From Podospora pseudoanserina (taxonomy: Eukaryota; Ascomycota; Sordariomycetes; Sordariales; Podosporaceae), in NCBI RefSeq assembly GCF_035222485.1, contig NC_085923.1, positions 1,054,001 through 1,118,000 on the forward strand: a stretch of DNA of 64,000 nt. The letters are read 5' to 3'. The notes beneath the pieces are model-generated. The model searched no databases and was not told the origin of the DNA. It was given only the letters and a program-made list of their open reading frames with translations. Below, in pieces: positions 46,604 through 57,786 of the stretch (position 1 is the first letter of the stretch; every line of letters begins with the position of its first letter). The translations under genes and the position numbers were made by a program.

Positions 46604-48003
46604 GATGGGTTGGGGAGATATGCAGTGGTGGGAGAGGAGGTTGCATGACTTTCGCCAGCATCTTAATAGAGGTGGGAACTACTCCGTATATTCTGAAAGC
46701 TCTCTTGAGGATTTCGGATCCAGTATAAGCCTTGTATCTAGACTTTTCCGTATGTTCGTTTTGTCATTGGAGTGAGACTGTTGCGGGTTGACATTGTCTG
46801 AGAGCAAATCAGTGTCAGACCTCGAGCACACGTTCATGACATGCAGCAGATCACCGGTCTTGCCAGATATTCTGTGCATTGTCGATCGAGAGGAAAGTCA
46901 GAGCTGGAACCGCTGGTGTTTCTCAGCCATGCTGTGGTACATCCGACACAAACAAGGCCGGGTGGGCCTGGTAGCTCGATACACAGACTCGGTGAGCACA
47001 AAGATGTTTATGTTTGTGTGGCGGTAGCATCTGATATCCAGAAACATCAAGCAAACCGTTTCAAAGAGAGATGTGATGGCAGATGCGGCTTATAAGCTTG
47101 GCAGAGAAGCTGCAGCGCCAACTTCTCTTTGGCGGTGATGGTTCTGGCCTTGGGCGATCGGTTGAATTGGGTTTTACGAGTGATGACAGACGCACTCGGA
47201 CCCCCCTGCAAGGCCGAGGCCACCTGCCGGAGAGATTGGCCAATCAGGAGATGATGATTCTGACCCCCTGTCAAACCCCCTGATAACACGAGTGTCCAGC
47301 TCGTTGCCGATTGGTTTAGATCAAAATGCACGGCCGGCCGGGCCCGACGCGATCCAACGACCTGCACTTCCCGAAGCGTGAACACCACAGCACGACCACT
47401 TGCTCAGTCAACATTTTGATATTTCCCTTTTGGCGACAACCCACAGCAGCAACATGCAGCAGAACGCATTCCAGCCGGCCGACCACAACGACCCGCGCCA
47501 TGCTGTGAGCACTGGCAGTTGATAGGCGGGTTGAGGCCTGGATGGTGGGAACAACATCGATGTGGCGTCCCCAGCTCCCCATGTCGGCTTATAATTAAAG
47601 AGACTAGCGCCGTGCCATCCCCCCTCCCCATGCCCCTTCTGGGAGCATCGCATCGCCCACATCCCTTCCATCTCCTCCCTCGCCGCCTGTGATTCCACTC
47701 CTGATTCCCACAACCTCCTCACACACTCGCTTGTTTTTTTCGGTTGCTCTGGCGCCGCTCCCCCGTTCATCGCGAGTATTTGACTCCATGCACCAGACCG
47801 TATCCATTCGTTACTCCGGATTCCTCCCCAGTCAGTCGTTCATTCACCATCTCATCCTGGTATAATCCCAGCCTTCCAGAGTTGTATGATACCACCCTCT
47901 CGTTCAAAACCACATAAAAACAAACTCTCATCCCGTCCGACCGCCATTCCTCTTCGCGACGCGCTTGATTCTCCATCGTAATCCACCATAATCAATCGCC
48001 AAA
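46604..48003. other. Intergenic region and promoter of the GPI-protein gene
   Basis: 1.4 kb with no supported gene. Small plus-strand frames at 46788-47095 contain some protein-like stretches (HKDVYVCVAVASDIQ) but no domain and could be remnants of the orphan block. The right part (47600-48003) is pyrimidine-rich, as expected for the leader of the highly codon-biased gene that follows. Confidence 0.45.
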
Positions 48004-48641
48004 ATGAAGTCCTTCTTCCTCCCCGTCGCCGTCCTCGTCTCGGCCGCCATGGCCCAGACCACCAGCGTCTGTGGTGCCGACTACATAGTCGAGGCCTGCC
48101 TCGGCTCCGAGAAGGCGAAGCTCGCCGCCTGCGGCCCGAGTGACTACGACTGCTCATGCGCCGCCTGGCAAGCTATCCTCACGTAAGTTTCGCTGTGTCA
48201 CCCGCCATCTTGATGATATTCTAGACAGTATCTAACCTCCTTGCCCGCGTACAGCTGCTACAACAACTGCCCCAACGACTCTCGTCTCCGTAAGTTCTTA
48301 ACCCGCCCAACCTTGCCTCGAACGCGTAATCTCTGTATTCATACTGACTCTCCGTATCAGACTCTGACGTCGGCCAAAAGGACATCTTCTGCGGCTACGC
48401 CTCCCAGTTCCCTTCCAAGGCCACCGCTGCCCCTTCCGCCTCCAAAACCAACAACGTCACCCCGACTCAGACCCTAAATCAGAACCAGGTCGAGGATGAC
48501 GCGAGCAACACTGACGACGAGTCCGGCACCTCCACCCTCCCCAGCTCCCCAGCCACCAACACCAACAGCGCTGCGTATCTCGCCCTGAACGCTGGCGGTG
48601 TCCTCGCCGCCGTCGCCGGTGTTGTTGCTGTCGTGCTATAA
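48004..48641 (+). CDS. GPI-anchored Cys-rich, Ser/Thr-rich surface protein
   Basis: Likely plasma-membrane or cell-wall protein. Three exons: 48004-48182, 48255-48289 and 48361-48641, introns of 72 and 71 nt, total 164 residues. It has a signal peptide (MKSFFLPVAVLVSAAMA, cleavage near AQ). The secreted domain has eight cysteines (SVCGADYIVEAC, KLAACGPSDYDCSC, then ILTCYNNCPNDSR and KDIFCGYA), two of them encoded in the 35-nt middle exon. A Ser/Thr/Asn-rich stalk follows, then a hydrophobic C-terminus (AYLALNAGGVLAAVAGVVAV) with a probable omega site near NTNSAA. Eight Cys and a GPI tail recall CFEM proteins, but the spacing fits better a distinct family of fungal GPI-anchored Ser/Thr-rich proteins. 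Strong C-ending codon bias suggests high expression. Ligand and role are unknown. Confidence 0.85.
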
Positions 48642-49266
48642 GCGAGAGGGAAAGTCTGGCAAGCTATTTGCCGGGTGTTGTGTGGTTCTTTTTGGGGAAA
48701 GCCTTCTTTGGAAAAGTGGAATCTGTGATCCGAGCTTCTTTTGGATAATCATCTGGCTTGAATTACGCAAAAGTTGAGACTGGCATTTATTGCGATTTTC
48801 AGCTTTGGTTCTGACCGCCTCTTTGTGAGGGTCAGGTTCCCATTTTTCTTCCTTCTGGATTCAAGTAATGCTTAATTTTTTGTGTGTGGTGTTAGCGTTA
48901 ATGGCTTTGAAGATAGTAATGAACTTGGGTTGTTATGTCGGTCGAAGATTTGGTTCTTGTTTGCTGAGCGATGTTTTCATCATCGGATGGATGATGAGCT
49001 GTTCACTGACATTGATTCTTGCAGTTGGGGAGAGAAAGACAGGTTTGCCCCGGTGATGGAGTTTGTCAGTTCCACCTGAGCCGAGCCATTGGAGCAACTT
49101 TAAGGTAAGATCAGATGAAACAAGCTGTCACTGACAAGTCAAGGAGTAACAACAAGCCATTTTAAAAGGTTGGTGAAAGACAGAACTAACACTGACAACT
49201 ATCAAGGCTAACTTTTCCTGACCCAAATCCAATCTCAGACCAACCACCCCAACCCCAACCTCACAT
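48642..49266. other. Convergent 3' flank
   Basis: About 625 nt between the stops of the GPI-protein gene (plus) and the small minus-strand gene. T-rich 3' untranslated sequence; no coding features. Confidence 0.5.
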
Positions 49267-49963
49267 CTAAGCACTCTCCTCACTTCCCAACTGCGAAAAC
49301 CCCTTCCTCCCCTCCGACTCCTTCCACCCCTTCGCCACCCCGCTCCCAGCCGCGCTCGCCCCCGCCAGCTTCCTAAACGCCGACCGTCCCGGGTCATCCT
49401 CACTCCCGGGCTCAGGCAACGGGCCCTCCACCGTCCCGCTCCCCTCAAACCCACCCTCTGTCAGATTCTTCCCGTGCGGCTTCCCGCCCCTCTCGGCACC
49501 GGTATGAATCAAATTCTCGACATAAGTCGGTGCCTTGGCCCCCTGCCCCTCGGGATTGCTCACAGTCTTTGACGACTCCGTCTTGGTCGACTTGGAGGGC
49601 ATCCCCTTTTGTCCGCGCTCCGACTGGGACGATTTGGACATTTGGGCTGATTCCAAGGAGGCGGAATTGCTAGAGGGGCGGCTGGTGGTGCCGGAGAGGG
49701 AGGATTCATACTCGGATTGGGAGGCTGGCTGGCCGGGGGAGGAGCTGGAGGAGGTGGGGTTTTCGGAGAAGGCGCCGCCATGGCGGCGGGATTCGGCGGC
49801 TAGGGAGGATGGGTTGACGGGGCCGGCTGATTCTTGGATTATGGGGGCTGAGGAGCCGAGGGTGACCTTGGGGGTGTTGTTAGGGGGGTGGTTGTGTTTG
49901 GGAAAGAAGAGGGGGGAAGGGACGTGCCTTGGTGCCGGCGCTTGGTGCTTTGTTGGGGGACAT
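49267..49963 (-). CDS. Conserved-looking hydrophilic protein of unknown function
   Basis: Two exons, 49963-49928 and 49866-49267, give 211 residues. The intron (49927-49867, 61 nt) appears to use a GC donor: the exon ends AAG, then GCACGT, with CTAAC and a CAAG acceptor. No GT donor nearby keeps the frame. The protein starts MSPNKAPSAGTK and continues VTLGSSAPIIQESAGPVNPS, then SLAAESRRHGGAFSENP. A Ser-rich stretch (MSKSSQSERGQKGMPSKST), APTYVENLIHTGAERGGKPH, a Pro/Gly segment with EDDPGRSAFRKLAG, and a C-terminal GRKGFSQLGSEESA follow. There is no signal peptide, membrane span or known domain. The hydrophilic, Gly/Ser/Ala composition resembles small stress or LEA-like proteins of filamentous fungi, which is an inference only. 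Confidence 0.65.
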
Positions 49964-51199
49964 GATTAATGATTTGGTTTATTTGGACTTTGCAGAGGAG
50001 TTTGGTTACAGAGCTCGAGGTGATTGCAGATAGGAACTGGGTTCAGGAGAGAGCACAATTCCTATTTAATCTTCTTTGGCATCATCTTGAACTGTGGAAA
50101 GACAAAGGTGATGTCATTCGGTCCCCCTCTCTGATGTCATGTTGGCATTTTGTATCCCGTTTCTAATTGAGGTGAATATATGAGACGCGGAATTCAGATA
50201 GGTTCGGAGCTTGGCTGGGCGGGGAGCTCCTCCAGTCCATGACTTCATGATGAGCTCTTGTTTGCAGCCAATCTGTGTTATGTAAGGGGGCACAGGGAGC
50301 CTGGCAGCTTTTGTGAGAGGTGGAGGGGAGGAAAGGGCGGCTCTATGGAATATAGCTTTGGTATCTCAATGAGATTTACCCTACCCTGCTGTTGCCCACT
50401 CTTCAGAGCTATTGTATGGCGTCTGTTTCATCCTCTTCAGGGCATTATGGAGCTGTCTTTCTTGAGAGTTTAAAAGTGTCTGAACTAACTCCTCGGCCAC
50501 ACGGATTGGAAGAGTCTTCTTTGGTCAGCAAATGAATCTTTCTGAATGAATTTCTGTGTTTCTCAGATATAGGGACAACATGTCGTGTAAGTGAGCTCTA
50601 AGATCAAGGGTTAGGGTTGCCAGTGTCATGTGCTGGACGTGCGAAACAAGACCAACAGCACTGGATACTCGGAGACTGCAATCATATAAGAAAGAAAGCC
50701 TAGACCTCGGACACGATTGCATGTAGAGGAGAAACTACGGACCTATCCTGCTGCATCGCAAGACTGGCTCGGTATCCAAGAAACTCGCCGGTGAGTCAGC
50801 AGCTGGCCAGAGGCGTGATTCTGGAATCGGCGCCACCTTTGGTTGCTCCCGCCCGCCCAAAGCTCCGACCGACCATCAGCGCATTTGCCCCGCGACTCTT
50901 GCTGCTCTTTTTCCCTGTCGAAAACTCATGGGGTCCGACCTTGGGCCCCGAACTCACCTGTGTTTCTGAAAAATTCATAGGGATTCAGGTTGTGGCCATC
51001 AAGCCAGTGTCTCCGTTAGGTTGATGCCGAATTTACAAACCGCCACATCGGTTTTCTTCACTCTTGCCCGCCGCCTCCATTCGATCAACGTTTTGCGAGG
51101 CCGACGCATTGACACCAGCCGACGATTTGACTACTCCCATCTACCTTCTCAAGTATGCACAGGGCCCACTCACCCTCATGCTACTCTCATCTGCCAGCA
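49964..51199. promoter_or_regulatory. Divergent promoter region
   Basis: 1.2 kb between the small minus-strand gene and the RING-finger gene. An AP-1-like TGAGTCAG lies at 50793-50800. No gene or repeat is supported; short frames have no features. Confidence 0.45.
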
Positions 51200-53341
51200 A
51201 TGGCAACTGACATTTCGCCTCCAAGTCCCGATGAGCTTCGGTTTGCTTCAGAGCAAGCCTTAGCCAAACCACCCGACGAGCAGCAGCCGGTTGCTCCGGC
51301 CACGGCATCAAACATGAACTCGACATCATCAGCCCCAAGCAAGCCTCCGCCGGCGGCACCAGCGAACCACTCTCCCGCGCCTCCCCAGCCCCCCCCATCG
51401 GCGAGCTTTGATACAAGCCGACGACAGACACAGAGTCCCTTACACGCTCCGGGACAGCCTCGGAAGAGCCAAGGGGCAAGAAAACAGCATAGAAACCAGA
51501 GAAGGGCTGGCCCGTCGTTTGGCGACTCTCATATGGACGACGAGGACGCCATGGCTGAGATTAGAGCCCTTCGCAATACCTCCAGCCGCCGCGGTCAAAC
51601 ATCCATCACACATCTAATGAATTATGCGCTTCCACCACGACCATATGAGGGTTCGCACGCGCCTTACTCCCGATCCTACCGGAGAAACCCTGCGTGGGGC
51701 GTAGGCTCGGGATATCACGCCGTGGACAAGGCCCGGTACATCCATGCGAACTACCGCTTTGTTGTGACCCCCGAGGGCGACTACACCGTCCAAGCCGCCG
51801 ACGCCGACCAGCACATCGAGTGGACCGACGTACTTCAAGTCATTGCATCTACTGAATCGCAACAGACTTCGTGCCCCATCTGCCTGTCTGAGCCGGTTGC
51901 GCCGCGCATGGCAAAGTGCGGGCACATCTTTTGCCTGCCTTGCTTGATGCGCTTCATGAACACGACCGTGGGTGATGGAACAGAAAAGAAGCAGCCCAAG
52001 TGGAGGAAATGCCCAATCTGCGAGGACAGCATCCAGTTATCTGATGTGCGACCGGTGAGGTTCTACGCCGGGCAGGAAAGCCCTCTGCCTCGCCCGGGAG
52101 ACGATGTGATTTTGCGCCTGATGGCTCGGAACCCCAAAAGCACGCTTGCGCTCCCTCGAGAGAGCGGTGCAGAGGTGCTCGAGTCTGGTGAGGATATCCC
52201 CTGGCACTGGGCGGCCAACGTGCTGGATTATGCGAGAATCATGAGGGGTACGGGCGGTTACATGGCGGAGCAGTTTGACCGAGAAATCGAAGAGCTGCTC
52301 AAGCAGGAGAAAGAGGACGAGCTCTTGTATCAGGAAGACACAGAATGGACGCAAAAGGCCGTCAGGGCGATCAACAATGCAAAGGAAAAGATGATTGGGC
52401 TTGGGGAGTCGCAGTCGCGGACTTCGTCATCCAAGGCCCCTGAGCTGGTGGTGGTTGCGCCGGAGCAGAAGCCTCAGGATCAAGGATTTTACTTCTATAC
52501 ATCGCCACCACACCTCTACTTGTCGCCGCTTGATATCCGGATTCTCAAGACAAAGTATGGTTCTTTCTCGTCGTTTCCGTCGACGTTGCTACCTCGGGTG
52601 GAGCACATTTCTACAGGGCACGTCGTCGACGACGCGCTTAGGAAAAGAGCAAAGTACCTGGGCCATCTCCCCCACGGGTGCCTGATTAGCTTTTTGGAGT
52701 GCGACTGGACGGATATTGTCCCCTCGGAGGACCTCGCCACTTTTGCAGAAGATATCGAGCGCCGGAGGAAGCGGAACCGCGACAAGGCCGCGCAGGAGGA
52801 GCGCGAGCGGATCCAGGCCGAAAGGATAGAAGCCGCTCAGGTGCGCGGGGCTAGGCGGCAGCTGGGCGTGTTGGATGAGGACATCACGGCGGTTAGGTTT
52901 GGCAATGCGGGATTTGTGGACGAAGAGTCGCCAGTGAATATGGATGATTTCTTGCCGTTGGGGGTAACGGCAGCTACTTCGGGGACGTCACCGCCGAATC
53001 AGAGGAATGGTTTTGGCACGCTGGGGGAGATTAGCACGAGCCCGTCCGGGAGCAGGACGGTGTGGGGGACTCGTGCTGTTGCTGGTGAGCCTGTGTCGGC
53101 GGCGGTTCCTAGGCCGAGGGTGGATGATGGGTGGTTGAAGGATGATGCGGTCTTGGAGACGTTGGGGGCGGATATGACTTTCCAGATGGAGGCCATGGGG
53201 ATTGCCGAGACTGGTGGCCCGTCGGGCAGTGCTACGGGCGCTCCTGGTGGTAGTGGTGGTGGTGGTGGCGGCGGCGGCGGGAAGAAGAAGAAGAAGCAAA
53301 AGATTACGTTGATGAGCACGGGGGGCAAGAGAGGGCTGTAG
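51200..53341 (+). CDS. RING-finger E3 ubiquitin ligase, RNF10/Mag2-like
   Basis: Single exon, 713 residues from the Met at 51200 (MATDISPPSPDELRFASEQA); an in-frame ATG at 51155 would add 15. A Pro/Ala/Ser-rich arm is followed by the family's conserved lead-in: ITHLMNYALPPRP, KARYIHANYRFVVTPEGDY and QHIEWTDVLQVI. The C3HC4 RING at ~225-278 reads CPICLSEPVAPRMAKCGHIF, then CLPCLMRFM and KWRKCPICEDSIQ, with a longer gap before the last Cys pair, as in RNF10. LDYARIMRGTGGYMAEQFDR and FYFYTSPPHLYLSPLDIRIL are further family blocks. A Lys/Arg/Glu helix (ERRRKRNRDKAAQEERERIQ) and a poly-Gly plus poly-Lys tail end it. RNF10 and yeast Mag2 modify 40S ribosomal proteins during stalled translation; that role is inferred from family resemblance. 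Confidence 0.88.
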   Translation: MATDISPPSPDELRFASEQALAKPPDEQQPVAPATASNMNSTSSAPSKPPPAAPANHSPAPPQPPPSASFDTSRRQTQSPLHAPGQPRKSQGARKQHRNQRRAGPSFGDSHMDDEDAMAEIRALRNTSSRRGQTSITHLMNYALPPRPYEGSHAPYSRSYRRNPAWGVGSGYHAVDKARYIHANYRFVVTPEGDYTVQAADADQHIEWTDVLQVIASTESQQTSCPICLSEPVAPRMAKCGHIFCLPCLMRFMNTTVGDGTEKKQPKWRKCPICEDSIQLSDVRPVRFYAGQESPLPRPGDDVILRLMARNPKSTLALPRESGAEVLESGEDIPWHWAANVLDYARIMRGTGGYMAEQFDREIEELLKQEKEDELLYQEDTEWTQKAVRAINNAKEKMIGLGESQSRTSSSKAPELVVVAPEQKPQDQGFYFYTSPPHLYLSPLDIRILKTKYGSFSSFPSTLLPRVEHISTGHVVDDALRKRAKYLGHLPHGCLISFLECDWTDIVPSEDLATFAEDIERRRKRNRDKAAQEERERIQAERIEAAQVRGARRQLGVLDEDITAVRFGNAGFVDEESPVNMDDFLPLGVTAATSGTSPPNQRNGFGTLGEISTSPSGSRTVWGTRAVAGEPVSAAVPRPRVDDGWLKDDAVLETLGADMTFQMEAMGIAETGGPSGSATGAPGGSGGGGGGGGGKKKKKQKITLMSTGGKRGL

Positions 53342-54175
53342 GATGGTTTGGGCTTGCCTGCCCTTAAGTAGAACTAAAGTGATGATGAGGCAAGCTATAT
53401 TACAAAACATCAACATCCAGAGACCTGTGAGATTTGAAAGCATAGCCACTGGTGTTGTCTGGTTGGGTGGTTGGTCGGTTGGTGGGCGATATGACAGCGG
53501 ACAACCTTTTCATGAAATTCGCATTTATATAGCAAATAACGGGCAAAGAGTTACATCCCGATGACTTACTTGCTTTCTATCACCCTGGCTTAATCTCCAC
53601 TCAAAATTGGTTTTAAAACGACAGTTTATTATAAGAACCTTGTAGGTAGCTACCAGCATACAACCAAACCAGACATTAACGGGGCATGACCTTGAAAACA
53701 CAAGAAAAGTCCCCATTGAACGACCCTGAGTAGAAACAACCGGGCCTTGGATATCGCGAACCACCCAAACAACCCATCACACTCAATCAAACTTCCTCCC
53801 ACAATCGAAAACAAAAACATAACCCATCCCGTTCTTCCACCTTGTTGTATACGAACCAAGTCCCCAAACTATAGACGAGTCTTTCGTTCCCTTATCCACC
53901 ACACACTCCACCACCAACGATGACACCGACGCAACACAGGCAAAGAGCCCCATCAGAAGACCTCGTTCCGGATAATAACAATCCCGACTAATGCTTTTCT
54001 GAAACAACGAATGCCCTCAGCCTATGACATATGTGCGGAACATCCACCTTGCAAACCAGGGGGGAATCATGAGAGAAAACAGGAAGATAGGAAAGTAGCA
54101 GCCCCGAGCTAGAAAACAAGCTGATTTTAACGCCCCCGTCCTGAATCAAAAGACACAACTCTGCTGAAAAGAGGC
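53342..54175. other. Convergent 3' flank
   Basis: About 830 nt between convergent stops of the RING gene and the CBM48 gene. Contains 3' untranslated sequence; a 74-codon minus frame at 53783-54007 is hydrophobic but unrecognised. Confidence 0.45.
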
Positions 54176-57100
54176 TTAATGCCCGGAGAACTTCTGCTTC
54201 AGCTTGGCGAAGAAGCCGCTAACTCTGTTCTTCTTCTTGTCGGCCGTGGTGGTCTTGGTGAGGGTGGCATCAGCACCCGTGGCCTCGGCAACGGCGGCAT
54301 CAGCAGCAGGTGTGCTTCCATTGGTAGCGGGCTTGGCCTCCTCGGCGGTGGCCTCGGTGGCAGTGGTGGTGGTGGTTTCGGTGGTAGTAGCGGGAACGGC
54401 AGAAGTGGTAGCCTCACCCTCAGCAGCAACCTTGGCCTCCTCAGCCTTGGTCTCCTCAACCTTGGGCTCCTCAACCTTGGGCTCCTCAACCTTGGGCTCC
54501 TCAACCTTGGGCTCCTCAACCTTGGGCTCCACAACCTTAGTTTCCTCAACTTTGGGCTCTTCAACAGCTGGGGGGAGCTCAACAGCCCTGATGGACGCAG
54601 GCTCAGCAGCAACTGGCTCGGCAGCCGGGGCAGCGTCGACAGTCTTGACCTCCTCAGCGGCAGCAGGTGGCTCAACGACCACAGCAGTATCGGCAGCCTT
54701 GGTCTCCTCGACGGGCTTTGGCGCATCAATCTTGAGGGGCTCTGGCTCGACAGCCTTGACCTCCTCCAAGAGTTCGGCCTCGACCTCCCTCTTGTCCTCA
54801 ACCGCAGTAGCATTGCTAACAGCCTCTGGGCTCTCGCCAGCCTTCTCCAAAGACTCCTTGACCTCAACAGGAACAGCATCGGCGACAACCTTGGTCTCTT
54901 CCTCAATCTTCGCGGCAGCAGCAGCCTTGGCCTCCTCTTCCGCCTTAGCTTCCTCGGCCTTGATGTACGCCTGGGCCTTGGCAGCAGACTCCTCAATAGA
55001 ATCTGCGGGCTTCACCTCCTTCAAAAGCTCAGCCTCTACAGCAGCCTTCTCCTCCACAGCAGCAGTGTTGGCCGCAGCCTCGGGGCTCTCGAGAGCCTCC
55101 TTGAGGGACTCCTTCACAGGGGCAGGAACCTCAGGGGCCAGGCTCTCCACAATCTCCTCTTGCTTGGCCTCAACCGCTTGTTGCTGGGCCTCGGTGATGG
55201 TCTGCTGAACAGACTCGGGAAGGACCTCCTTGACGGAATCGGGAAGGTTGGTAGCGGCATCGGTAGCGACTTCGGTCGCCTTCTGGGTAGCCTCGGTGGC
55301 AGTCTCGGTGGCCTGGGTAGTGACGTTGGCAGCAGCCTCGCTCGCCTTCTGGGCGGCGTCGCTAGCAACCTCGGTAGCCTTCTGGGCGACGTCACTGGCA
55401 ACCTCGGGAGCCTTGGCGGCGTAGTCAGCAGCAACATCGCTGACCTTGTGGGCGACCTCGGTAGCAACCTCGCCGGCGTTCTGGGCAGCAACGACGGCAG
55501 CACCGAGGAGAGCAGTGCCGGCGGTGGCAGCAACAGCGGCGACAGTCTCAGCCACTGACTTGTCGTTCTCCGACTTGTCGGTGCCCACACCCGCAGTGCC
55601 CTCGGAAGTGGAAGCGACCTCGGGAACCTTCTGAAGAAGCTCCTCCTCGACGGCAGCCTTCTCCTTCACCTCCTCCTCGATGGCGCTGGCCTCAGGCTCA
55701 ACATGGGCCTCTTCTTGGCTGTGCTTGACGATTTCGGGCACCTTGCCTTCCAGGGGAGCCTGGGCGGCAAGAATGGCTGTGGTGGAGTCGGGACCAACGG
55801 TGTTAATGGTGACATCATTAGCGCCAGCGATTGGCAGGCTGGACTCAGGGATCATGGTGCTGGTGACTGGGGGAAGCTCAGTCTCAATGCCGGGAATACG
55901 ATCAGACTTCTCGTACGACTCCTTGTCCAAGGTGACGTGGCTGTCGATGGCCTCAACTCTGGCAGCGCCGGGAACTGGCTCACCAGCCGGCAACGAGATG
56001 GGGTTGACGGCGCCAATGGCGGCGGGGAGGGGGTCAACCTTGACCTGCTTGTCGAGCTCGGCAAGAGGAGTTTCGGGGTAGGTGCCGGGAGGCGAAACCT
56101 CGGCGGACTTCTGCTCCTCAGCCGGAGCAGCAACCTCCTCCTTCTTCTTCTCCCTCGCGGGAGCTGTGGGCTCCTTGTCGGCCGTCAAGGGGACGACAGC
56201 GGCCAATTGAGCGGTGGTGGATTCGGGGGTGACTGTGTTGATGGTGGCCGTGGCGGGGCCGGCCTCTTCTACCTTGTCCGCCATTATTTGCTTGGGTAAT
56301 AAAATGTTGTTTTCGTTGCCTTCGTGATCCTTCTCCTGAGGCGCCGTGTGGTCTGTAGTCCAAACTCCGTCGACGACAAACTGGACGAGGGAATAATGTC
56401 AGTAAAAGAACAGGTTGACCTGGTAAATTGAGGCGCTTGGAACAAAAGTTAAGCTAACAGCGGGGATTCAATTCAACTTAAAAGCAGCACCGGGGAGAGG
56501 GGCAGTTCCAGCTGGAGACCTGGAATGCAAGCTGCAAGGCCCCGGCTCCTGGTCCTGGTCCTGCGTCACAACCTCGAAGCGGTATTGGATCATGGGACTC
56601 GCATTTGCGCTTATGGGTCCCACTGAAGATACCGCTAGTCTCGGTTGCAACGCTCGGTGCTCATCCTGCGTTGATGCTCCGGAGTAGGAGCCAGCTCACA
56701 GAGATGGCATCAGACACTGTCGGTATATGTCTGGCAGAAGCCCACCAGACACAGTCCAACAAACCCAGCCCGCGACCGCCAGCCAAATATTGTCATTGAC
56801 CCCGTCCTATACAGCATAACATGTGCCAATTGGAGTGGGGTGACATCTGCTGAGGTTTTGGAGCCCCCTCTTGGCGGGGCGATGGAGCGGTTGCTTGGCT
56901 GTCGGTGGGTGCATCTCGGTGTGGGTGGAGATTCACAAGCACAACTTGATCTCCCTTCACCTGCCGTCCCCGCTCCGGCTGATTGCGACCCCCGCCATGC
57001 CTTCGAGACCAATGCTGGTAGAGAAAAAAGCCGTTATGATATTGGGAGCAGCATGGCGTCTTGCAACGGTCTAAGAATGGAAAAAAAAAAGAAACGCGCG

Positions 57101-57619
57101 GCTGGGAAGAGGAGGCAAGGGTGACGAGGATGATGATATGCTGGAGGGGGTAGACGAGGGATCAGAGCAAGCGGAAGGAAACAGTCATACACACCTTGTA
57201 GTAAATCTTTTCCGAGGTCTTCGGTAGCGTTACGGTCTTCTGAAAGATCTGTCCAACGCGGTCAAGCTGCTCGCTCTTGCTCCAGTCGTCAAAGGTACCT
57301 GTCACGTAGACTTCCTCGGCATCATGGGGCCTATCAATTGAGGAGAGGAAACAGTTAGCAAGCTGTCGAACATATAGGCGGCAGAATCGTCATGGTGGCG
57401 TCAACCGGGCGAAGCTTCGAGCGCGGCTGGATTTGCGAGTCAGAGAGTGCTCGCAAGGATGCAAGCTCTCTGAGCGCAATTCGATGCGACCGGTTGGCAA
57501 ACCGCGACATGATGAGTTGCTCTCAATCTGTTGATGGAGACTGCCATTGCCCAGAGCAAAATAGAGGAGATGGATGATGCATGCGATGCGACTAACCACT
57601 TGAAGGTGAAAGTGCCCAT
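54176..57619 (-). CDS. CBM48 (AMPK1-type glycogen-binding) protein with long low-complexity tail, Crp1/Mdg1-like
   Basis: Three exons, 57619-57597, 57330-57195 and 56380-54176, give 787 residues. The first ~85 form a complete CBM48: MGTFTFKW, PHDAEEVYVTGTFDDWSKSE, FQKTVTLPKTSEKIYYKFVV and DGVWTTDHTAPQEKDHEGNE, then NNILLP. This is the order of yeast Crp1 and Mdg1. Each piece lies in a different exon. The remaining ~700 residues are Ala/Glu/Val/Pro-rich, with apolipoprotein- or LEA-like 11-residue helices (SDVAQKATEVASDAAQKASE) and five PKVEE units. The tail ends in a basic KKNRVSGFFAKLKQKFSGH. Intron 1 is 266 nt and intron 2 is 814 nt, both long for this window. Exon 3 has a Met (MADKVEEA, 56284) 32 codons in, so a shorter product without the CBM is possible. 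Carbohydrate or DNA-structure binding is inferred from relatives. Confidence 0.85.
54450..54548. repeat. 15-nt minisatellite encoding PKVEE
   Basis: About five tandem copies of 'cttgggctcctcaac' (plus strand), nearly identical, encoding Pro-Lys-Val-Glu-Glu in the minus-strand CBM48 protein. Such arrays readily change copy number. Confidence 0.85.
56381..57194 (-). other. 814-nt intron in the CBM48 gene
   Basis: Donor gtgtgt at 57194 and acceptor gtccag ending at 56381. It separates the last CBM48 strands from the first, and is over ten times the usual intron length here. A 100-codon minus frame inside (56710-57012) has no features. It may hold an internal promoter or non-coding RNA, but nothing specific was recognised. 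Confidence 0.65.
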
Positions 57620-57754
57620 GGCTGCAGGATGCTGCTGATTGGTGAGAACAAAGAGTTCGCTTTGACGGTAACCGTGGGTATAGATAGTATCAAGCAGCGG
57701 GCGGCGTGTCGAATGAAAGCAGGAAGCAGGTAATTGCTGGCTTTTTTCGCAAAG

Positions 57755-57786
<32 letters not shown>

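Noticed and set aside
54179-55558. 459-codon open frame on the plus strand
   Set aside because: Antisense to the CBM48 protein's Ala/Glu/Val-rich tail. Repetitive Leu/Gly/Ser composition mirrors the sense codons, and there is no domain.
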